Shown: positions 1 to 5,236 of the stretch, in pieces
How positions within the stretch are numbered: position 1 is the first letter of the stretch
Layout: every line of letters begins with the position of its first letter
Assembly (NCBI GenBank): GCA_021816565.1
Contig: JAKAXN010000337.1
Location: 1 to 5,236 of the forward strand
Origin: Actinomycetes bacterium
GTDB lineage: Bacteria; Actinomycetota; Acidimicrobiia; Acidimicrobiales; Palsa-688
Direction: 5' to 3'
DNA: 5,236 bases
Notes under the pieces: generated by a model
The model's input: only the letters and a program-made list of their open reading frames with translations
Database searches by the model: none
What the model was told of the DNA's origin: nothing
Program-made: the position numbers and the translations under genes

Positions 1-1724
1 TCATCAAGCAGCACAAGCCCCGCTTCAACATCCGCCTGCGCGACGACAAGAGCTACCCGTTCCTGGCCGTCACGACCAGCGACGAGTGGCCCCGGGCCAT
101 GGTGCGGCGGGGGGCCCGGGACAAGGGGAGCCGCTACTTCGGGCCCTACGCCCACGCCTACGCCATCCGGGAGACCCTGGACTCGCTGCTGCGGACCTTC
201 CCGATCCGCACCTGCAGCGACACCAAGTTCACCCGCCACGAGCGCTCCGGCCGCCCGTGCCTGCTCTTCCACATCGAGAAGTGCTCCGGGCCGTGCGTCA
301 AGGCCGTCGAGCAGGGCGACTACCAGAAGATGGTGGAGGAGCTGCTCACCTTCCTCGAGGGCGACACCGGCCCGGTCATCCGCCGGCTCGAGGACGACAT
401 GCGCCAGGCCGCCGAGAACCTGGAGTTCGAGAAGGCCGGCCGCCTGCGGGACCGCCTGGCCGCGGTGCGCAAAGCCGTCGAGAAGCAGCAGATGGTCACC
501 GAGAAGGCCGAGGACCTGGACTGCTTCGGCCTGGTGGAGGACGAGCTCGAGGCGGCCATCCAGGTGTTCTACGTGCGCCGGGGCCGGGTGGTCGGGCGCA
601 AGGGGTTCATAGTGGACAAGGTCGAGGATCTGTCGCGCCCGGAGCTGGTCTTCCAGGTGCTCGAGCAGCACTACGACGATCCGCCCCTCGGCGTGCCGCC
701 GCTGGTGCTGGTCCCCGAGATGCCCGACGAGCTGGAGACGGTCCAGGAGTGGCTGGCCCTGCTCCGGTCGGGCAACGCCGAGCGGACCCGGGCCCAGGCG
801 GTGGCCTCCGACGTGGAGTGGTGGGCCGCCGACAGCCGCTACCGGGTGGAGCGCAGCGTCAACCCGGAGGCCCGCCACGGCTCCCGGGTGCAGGTGCGGG
901 TACCCCAGCGGGGCGACAAGAAGGCCCTGATGGAGATGGTGGTCAAGAACGCCGGCGAGGAGTTCACCCGGCACCGGTTGAAGCGGGCTGCCGACCACAA
1001 CGCCCGCGCCAAGGCGCTCACCGCCCTGCAGGACGCCCTGTCCCTGCCGGAGTCCCCGCTGCGCATCGAGTGCTACGACATGAGCCACCTGCAGGGCACC
1101 GATTACGTGGGGTCCATGGTGGTCATGGAGGACGGCATCCCCCGGCCGCAGGAGTACCGGCGGTTCAAGATAAAGACCGTCGACCAGAACGACGACTTCG
1201 CGGCCATGGGGGAGGTGCTGACCCGCCGGCTCAGGGCCTACCTGGTGGAGCGGTCCAAGCCGGTCGACGAGCGGCGGCGGCGCTTCGCCTACCCGCCGCA
1301 GCTGCTCCTGGTGGACGGCGGCAAGGGCCAGCTCGGGGTGGCGGTGCAGGTGCTGCGGGAGCTCGGGCTCGAGCAGGAGATCCCGGTGGCCTCCCTGGCC
1401 AAGCAGTTCGAGGAGGTGTACCTGCCCGGCCGGCCGGACCCGGTGCGGATCCCCCGGACCTCCGAGGCGCTGTACCTGCTGCAGCAGATCCGGGACGAGG
1501 CCCACCGCTTCGCCATCACCTACCACCGCAACCTCAGGGGAAAAAGGATGACCGCCTCGGTGCTCGACGGCATCCCGGGGCTCGGCCCGACGCGCAAGAA
1601 GCGTCTCATGAAGGAGCTGGGCGGGGCCCGGACCCTCAAGTCGCTCCCGCTGGAGACCCTGAAGGACCGGTCGTGGCTGCCCGACGCCGTCGCCGAAGCG
1701 GTGTTCGAGCGGCTGCACAGCTAG
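1..1724 (+). CDS. uvrC: UvrABC system protein C, 5'-truncated by the window edge
   Basis: UvrC makes both incisions around a DNA lesion after UvrA/UvrB loading in nucleotide excision repair (cytosol). The reading frame is open from base 3 and codes for 573 visible residues. By comparison with E. coli UvrC, roughly 84 N-terminal residues, including the GIY-YIG catalytic core, lie outside the window. Visible in order: the end of the GIY-YIG domain (LRDDKSYPF); four cysteines starting at bases 213, 258, 282 and 294, with the spacing of the E. coli UvrC iron-sulfur site; the UVR helical pair that contacts UvrB (about 381-491); the RNase H-like nuclease with Asp at 1077 (ECYDMSH), Asp-Asp near 1191, Asp at 1314 (VDGGKGQ) and His at 1503 (RDEAHRF), which are the expected catalytic residues; and a C-terminal helix-hairpin-helix region with GIPGLGPTRKKRL (about 1569-1607). 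There is an apparent insertion of about 36 residues near 774-881. The second hairpin is degenerate (DRSWLPDAV). The ATG at 99 is internal, not the start. Confidence 0.97.
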   Translation, partial: IKQHKPRFNIRLRDDKSYPFLAVTTSDEWPRAMVRRGARDKGSRYFGPYAHAYAIRETLDSLLRTFPIRTCSDTKFTRHERSGRPCLLFHIEKCSGPCVKAVEQGDYQKMVEELLTFLEGDTGPVIRRLEDDMRQAAENLEFEKAGRLRDRLAAVRKAVEKQQMVTEKAEDLDCFGLVEDELEAAIQVFYVRRGRVVGRKGFIVDKVEDLSRPELVFQVLEQHYDDPPLGVPPLVLVPEMPDELETVQEWLALLRSGNAERTRAQAVASDVEWWAADSRYRVERSVNPEARHGSRVQVRVPQRGDKKALMEMVVKNAGEEFTRHRLKRAADHNARAKALTALQDALSLPESPLRIECYDMSHLQGTDYVGSMVVMEDGIPRPQEYRRFKIKTVDQNDDFAAMGEVLTRRLRAYLVERSKPVDERRRRFAYPPQLLLVDGGKGQLGVAVQVLRELGLEQEIPVASLAKQFEEVYLPGRPDPVRIPRTSEALYLLQQIRDEAHRFAITYHRNLRGKRMTASVLDGIPGLGPTRKKRLMKELGGARTLKSLPLETLKDRSWLPDAVAEAVFERLHS

Positions 1725-1727
1725 CTT
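1722..1727 (+). promoter_or_regulatory. candidate -10 element for a leaderless hydrolase transcript
   Basis: TAGCTT fits the TANNNT consensus of actinobacterial -10 elements. Its first three bases are the uvrC stop codon. Seven bases separate it from the hydrolase ATG, which would place transcription start at or next to the A of the ATG. The absence of a Shine-Dalgarno fits this reading. No good -35 box was seen. A six-base match with three free positions is weak alone. The same arrangement before the methyltransferase gives it some support. Confidence 0.35.
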
Positions 1728-1734
1728 CGCCGGC

Positions 1735-2607
<873 letters not shown>

Positions 2608-2611
2608 GCGG

Positions 2612-2635
2612 ACCCACCCGCCGGGTGGGGTTGTT
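2612..2635 (+). terminator. GC hairpin after the hydrolase, possible weak intrinsic terminator
   Basis: CCCACCC (2613-2619) pairs perfectly with GGGTGGG (2623-2629) around a GCC loop, only five bases after the hydrolase stop. It is followed by GTTGTT, a poor U tract. The position suits termination or 3'-end protection of the hydrolase mRNA. High-GC bacteria often use hairpins without a full U run, but a chance GC palindrome cannot be excluded. Confidence 0.4.
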
Positions 2636-2640
2636 AGCGT
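2635..2640 (+). promoter_or_regulatory. candidate -10 element for a leaderless methyltransferase transcript
   Basis: TAGCGT fits TANNNT and is separated by seven bases from the methyltransferase ATG at 2648, the spacing expected when transcription begins at the start codon. AGGA (2642-2645) lies only two bases from the ATG, too close to work as a normal Shine-Dalgarno. The local sequence GTTGTTAG is also less GC-rich than its surroundings. No convincing -35 element is visible. If real, this promoter would also drive rapZ and probably yvcK. Confidence 0.45.
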
Positions 2641-2647
2641 CAGGATC

Positions 2648-3397
2648 ATGCCCAACCTTTGGCCCGAGGACGAGCAGGTCGCCCACTGGTGGCAGTCCGG
2701 CTTCACCGCGGGGGCCGACCCGGAGTACGAGGAGCAGATCCTGCCGCTCCTGGCGGACGAGCTGCAGGGGTCGACCCGGGTCCTGGATGTGGGCTGCGGC
2801 GAGGGTCAGGTGGCCAGGCTGGCCGCCCGCCTGCCGGGGATGCAGCTCGTGGTCGGTGTGGACCCGACCGCCGCGCAGGTCGTGGAGGCCAAGGCCCGCG
2901 GTGGGGGAGTGCTCATCGGGCGCAGCGACGCCGCCGCCCTCCCTTTTTCCGACCGGTCCTTCGACGCGGTGGTCGCGTGCCTGGTGTTCGAGCACATCGA
3001 GGCGGTCGACGAGGCCATCTCCGAGGTGGGCCGGGTGCTGCGACCGGGGGGGCGGTTCCTGTTCCTGCTCAACCACCCGCTGCTCCAGACTCCCGGTTCG
3101 GGCTGGATCGACGACACCATTCTCGAGGAGCAGTACTGGCGCATAGGCCCGTACCTGGTCGAGGACAACTCGCTGGAGGAGGTGGAGAAGGGGGTGTGGA
3201 TACCGTTCATCCACCGCCCCCTGTCCCGCTACGTCAACGCCCTGGCCGCGGCCGGGCTGTACGTCACCTTCATGGCCGAGCCGGCCCCCCCGCCCGGGTT
3301 CCTGGCCCGGGCCGCCGAGTACCGCGACGCCGCCACCATCCCCCGGCTCCTGGCCCTGCGGGCGGAGAAGCTGCTGCCCCCGGGGGGAGGATCCTGA
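2648..3397 (+). CDS. class I SAM-dependent methyltransferase (Methyltransf_11 type), substrate unknown
   Basis: This 249-residue protein has the canonical Rossmann-type methyltransferase signature: motif I VLDVGCGEGQVA (45-56) for SAM binding; an acidic residue ending strand 2 in VVGVDPT (68-74); the DAAALPFSDRSFDAVVA region (94-110), as in UbiE/Methyltransf_11 enzymes; FEHI (114-117); and LRPGGRFLFL (131-140). After residue 142 the chain continues with a less familiar segment containing NHPLLQTPGSGW, an acidic stretch and PFIHRPLSRYVNAL, which should shape the acceptor site. The end is proline- and glycine-rich. No membrane or signal segment is visible. It lies two bases before rapZ, so the two are almost certainly co-transcribed and perhaps translationally coupled. 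The rapZ ribosome binding site lies inside its last codons. The acceptor substrate cannot be assigned; the resemblance to UbiE is only in the shared fold. Confidence 0.92.
   Translation: MPNLWPEDEQVAHWWQSGFTAGADPEYEEQILPLLADELQGSTRVLDVGCGEGQVARLAARLPGMQLVVGVDPTAAQVVEAKARGGGVLIGRSDAAALPFSDRSFDAVVACLVFEHIEAVDEAISEVGRVLRPGGRFLFLLNHPLLQTPGSGWIDDTILEEQYWRIGPYLVEDNSLEEVEKGVWIPFIHRPLSRYVNALAAAGLYVTFMAEPAPPPGFLARAAEYRDAATIPRLLALRAEKLLPPGGGS
3386..3390 (+). promoter_or_regulatory. Shine-Dalgarno of rapZ
   Basis: GGAGG inside the 3' end of the methyltransferase gene lies nine bases before GTG 3400. It decides the rapZ start, because the frame stays open far upstream and has no other start with both a ribosome binding site and the family's N-terminal strand next to it. 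Confidence 0.8.
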
Positions 3398-3399
3398 CC

Positions 3400-4248
3400 G
3401 TGGCCGAGTTCGTGATCATCACCGGGCTGTCGGGGGCTGGGCGCTCCCAGGCCGGCGCCACCCTCGAGGACCTGGGCTGGTTCGTGGTGGACAACCTGCC
3501 GACCCCGCTCATCCTCCAGGTGGCCGAGCTGGCCCTGACCCCCGGCTCCACCCGGGACCGGGTCGTGCTGGTCGTCGGGCGCGACGCCGAGCAGCTCGAC
3601 GAGCTCAACATGGCCGTCGCCGAGCTGCGGGGCCGGGGCGTGCGGGTCCGGACCGTCTACCTCGACGCCTCCGACGAGGTGCTGGTGCGCCGCTTCGAGG
3701 GCACCCGTCGGCGCCACCCGCTGGGCCGGGAGAAGGTCCTCGAGGCCATCGCCGCGGAGCGCCAGATGCTCACGCCCATCCGGTTGGTCGCCGACCTGGT
3801 CATCGACACCAGCGAGCTCAACGTCAACCAGCTGCGGGACCGGCTGATCGACCTGTTCACCGACGACCGGGTCGAGCCCATGCAGATATCGGTGGTGTCG
3901 TTCGGCTTCAAGTACGGCCTGCCCCTCGACGTGGACAACGTGTTCGACGTGCGGTTCCTCCCCAACCCCCACTGGGTCCCCGGGCTGAGGGAGCTCACCG
4001 GCCTCGACGCCGGGGTACGCGACTACGTCCTCGACCAGCCGGAGGCCGGCACCTTCCTCGACCGGGTGGACGATCTCCTGTCGTTCCTCCTGCCCTGCTA
4101 CGTGAAGGAGGGCAAGTCCTACATGAGCGTGGCGGTGGGCTGCACCGGGGGCCAGCACCGCTCGGTGGCCCTGGCCGAGGAGATCGCCCAGCGGATCCAG
4201 CGGCAGGGATACGGCGCCACGGTGTTCCACCGGGACATCTCCAGGTGA
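3400..4248 (+). CDS. rapZ: RapZ family nucleotide-binding protein (YvcJ/UPF0042)
   Basis: From GTG 3400 this encodes 282 residues, matching the family (E. coli RapZ 284). The N-terminal P-loop NTPase domain shows FVIITGLSGAGRSQA (4-18) with Arg15 where the Walker A Lys usually is, LEDLGWFVVDNLP (22-34), and YLDASDEVLVRRF (87-99) followed by TRRRHPL (102-108). The C-terminal domain has SFGFKYGLP (167-175), FLPNPHW (186-192) and GCTGGQHRSVALAEEIA (247-263). In E. coli RapZ this domain binds glucosamine-6-phosphate; Lys171, His191, Thr249, Gly250 and Arg254 here align with the residues I recall for that site. E. coli RapZ directs RNase E to the sRNA GlmZ. Actinobacteria lack that sRNA, so the role here is not settled; B. 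subtilis YvcJ hydrolyses nucleotides. It follows the methyltransferase by two bases and precedes yvcK by 34, the conserved pairing. Confidence 0.96.
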   Translation: MAEFVIITGLSGAGRSQAGATLEDLGWFVVDNLPTPLILQVAELALTPGSTRDRVVLVVGRDAEQLDELNMAVAELRGRGVRVRTVYLDASDEVLVRRFEGTRRRHPLGREKVLEAIAAERQMLTPIRLVADLVIDTSELNVNQLRDRLIDLFTDDRVEPMQISVVSFGFKYGLPLDVDNVFDVRFLPNPHWVPGLRELTGLDAGVRDYVLDQPEAGTFLDRVDDLLSFLLPCYVKEGKSYMSVAVGCTGGQHRSVALAEEIAQRIQRQGYGATVFHRDISR

Positions 4249-4282
4249 GGGGGGCAGCGCCGCAGGGCGGGGCGGCGGGCCG

Positions 4283-5173
4283 TTGAGCGAGCGCCCGTGG
4301 GTGGTCGGTCTCGGGGGCGGCCACGGCCTGGCCACCACCTTGAACGCGGCGCGCCGCTACGCCGGCCGGCTGACCGCGGTGGTGTCGGTCGCCGACGACG
4401 GGGGGTCGAGCGGCCGCCTGCGGGAGATCGCCGGCATCCCCGCCCCCGGCGACCTGCGCCGGTGCCTGGTGGCGATGGCCGCCGAGGGGTCCCCGTGGTG
4501 CGAGGCGTTCGAGTACCGCTTCCCGGCCGGCTCCGGCGACCTGGCCGGCCACGCCCTCGGCAACCTGATCATCGCCGGGCTGGCCAACGTCACCGGCGAC
4601 TTCGGGCGGGCCCTCGACCAGGCCGCCGAGCTGCTTCGCACCGTCGGGCGGGTCCTGCCCGCCACCTCGGTGCCGGCGGTGTTGTCGGCCCGGGTGGCCG
4701 GCCAGGAGGTGGTCGGCCAGGTCAACGTGTCCGAGACCGACGGGCCGATCACCCAGCTGAGCATCGCCCCGCCCGACGCGCCGGTGCCCGCTGAGGTGCT
4801 GGAGGCCATCGCCGGAGCCGACCAGGTGATCCTCGGTCCCGGTTCCCTCTTCACCAGCGTGCTGGCCGCGGCGGCCGTGCCGGCCATCAGGCAGGCCCTG
4901 CAGGCCCGCCGGGGCGGCCGGGTGTACGTGTGCAACCTCCGGCCGCAGCCCCCCGAGACGGCCGGGTTCGGGGAGGCCGACCACCTGCGGGCGGTCCTCG
5001 ACCACGAGGTGCCCGTCGACGTCATGGTGGCGGCCCCGACCGCCGGGGCCGACCCGCCCCCGCCGGGGGAGCGCCTCCTCGATGTCCCGGTGGTGCGGGC
5101 CGACCTGACCTGCCCCGACGGGAGCGGCCACGATCCGAGAGCACTGGCCAGTGTGCTCTACCGGCTGACATAG
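4283..5173 (+). CDS. yvcK: YvcK family protein (gluconeogenesis factor / CuvA, CofD-like fold)
   Basis: This encodes 296 residues of the YvcK/UPF0052 family, related in fold to the phosphotransferase CofD. Visible motifs: VVGLGGGHGL (7-16), VVSVADDGGSSGRLRE (33-48), PGDLRRCL (55-62), FEYRF (76-80), GHALGNLIIAGL (89-100), GPGSLFTSVL (185-194) and VYVCNLRPQPPET (214-226). In B. subtilis YvcK supports growth on gluconeogenic carbon sources and binds UDP-GlcNAc; in mycobacteria the orthologue CuvA affects cell-wall growth. It is cytosolic, with no signal or membrane segment. I chose TTG 4283 because it is the only start codon a few residues before the first strand; GTG 4301 would begin inside that strand. 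No strong Shine-Dalgarno precedes it, only GGGCGGGG/GGCGGG. It lies 34 bases after rapZ and is probably in the same transcript. The usual QPGET motif reads QPPET here, a small departure of unknown effect. Confidence 0.95.
   Translation: MSERPWVVGLGGGHGLATTLNAARRYAGRLTAVVSVADDGGSSGRLREIAGIPAPGDLRRCLVAMAAEGSPWCEAFEYRFPAGSGDLAGHALGNLIIAGLANVTGDFGRALDQAAELLRTVGRVLPATSVPAVLSARVAGQEVVGQVNVSETDGPITQLSIAPPDAPVPAEVLEAIAGADQVILGPGSLFTSVLAAAAVPAIRQALQARRGGRVYVCNLRPQPPETAGFGEADHLRAVLDHEVPVDVMVAAPTAGADPPPPGERLLDVPVVRADLTCPDGSGHDPRALASVLYRLT
5139..5158 (+). repeat. inverted repeat at the 3' end of yvcK
   Basis: GAGCAC (5139-5144) and GTGCTC (5153-5158) are perfect inverted arms with an eight-base loop. 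The same place contains a perfect 12-base palindrome, CACTGGCCAGTG (5142-5153). It is inside the last codons of yvcK. A second short pair, CCGGC (5161-5165) and GCCGG (5176-5180), spans the stop codon and is followed by ATCATTTT. These could fold in RNA or bind a dimeric protein, but coding constraint and high GC make chance likely. Confidence 0.3.
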
Positions 5174-5227
5174 TTGCCGGATCATTTTGGAAGAAATCGA
5201 CGCACGTCCTCAGTGCCTCGGCGAAGC

Positions 5228-5233
5228 AAGGAG
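5228..5233 (+). promoter_or_regulatory. strong Shine-Dalgarno of a gene starting past the right edge (expected whiA)
   Basis: AAGGAG is an excellent ribosome binding site with only three bases left in the window, so a plus-strand start codon should lie within a few bases of the edge. In actinobacteria the gene after yvcK is normally whiA, a DNA-binding regulator of sporulation and division genes. The 63-base region 5174-5236 is otherwise non-coding and visibly richer in A and T than the genes; I found no convincing promoter in it. The identity of the next gene is inferred from gene order alone. Confidence 0.6.
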
Positions 5234-5236
5234 CAC

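Noticed and set aside
99..101. ATG 99 as the start of uvrC
   Set aside because: The frame is open back to base 3 and encodes the conserved IKQHKPRFNIRLRDDKSYPF region of UvrC, so the true start lies upstream of the window.
2659..4248. A 529-residue fusion with RapZ as its C-terminal half
   Set aside because: The upstream half is an out-of-frame reading of the methyltransferase. A GTG with a good Shine-Dalgarno at 3400 gives RapZ its normal length.
4301..4303. GTG 4301 as the yvcK start
   Set aside because: It would remove the residues leading into the first beta strand, leaving almost nothing before the GGGHG loop. TTG 4283 gives a typical short leader.
3229..4338. Minus-strand frame of 369 codons opposite rapZ
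   Set aside because: It has shadow composition rich in Gly, Pro, His and Val, shows no family motif, and lies fully opposite confirmed genes.
3995..5185. Minus-strand frame of 396 codons opposite rapZ and yvcK
   Set aside because: Long antisense frames are common in very GC-rich genes. The composition is low-complexity and the plus strand carries well-supported RapZ and YvcK motifs.

Overview
This window is a very G+C-rich stretch (about 70% or more by eye, not counted) with five consecutive plus-strand genes and almost no intergenic space. It suggests an actinobacterium. The core gene order is uvrC, rapZ, yvcK, then a strong ribosome binding site at the right edge where whiA would be expected. 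This matches the conserved actinobacterial cluster (in Mycobacterium tuberculosis Rv1420 uvrC, Rv1421 rapZ, Rv1422 yvcK/cuvA, Rv1423 whiA). RapZ also has an Arg in its P-loop and YvcK has the GGGHG form, both of which I associate with actinobacteria. A deep-branching lineage such as Acidimicrobiia is possible but cannot be proven from this window.

Layout: 1-1724 is uvrC, missing its N-terminus at the window edge. An alpha/beta hydrolase (1735-2607) follows after 10 bases. A short gap (2608-2647) holds a GC hairpin and a candidate extended-leaderless promoter element. Next is a class I SAM-dependent methyltransferase (2648-3397), then rapZ (3400-4248, GTG start, 2-base gap, clear Shine-Dalgarno). 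After a 34-base gap comes yvcK (4283-5173, TTG start). The last 63 bases (5174-5236) end in AAGGAG, the ribosome binding site of a gene starting just beyond the window.

How the genes fit together: UvrC is the dual-incision nuclease of nucleotide excision repair. RapZ and YvcK belong to families linked to amino-sugar and cell-envelope precursor control (GlcN6P sensing by E. coli RapZ, UDP-GlcNAc binding by YvcK). WhiA is a DNA-binding protein of differentiation and division. The hydrolase and methyltransferase interrupt the usual uvrC-rapZ adjacency and have no assigned substrate. The methyltransferase is tightly joined to rapZ, while the hydrolase looks like a separate unit.

I see no mobile element, CRISPR array, RNA gene or clearly new system. 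The most interesting points are the two-gene insertion in a conserved cluster, the matching TAGCNT-N7-ATG arrangement before both inserted genes, and unusual details in UvrC.
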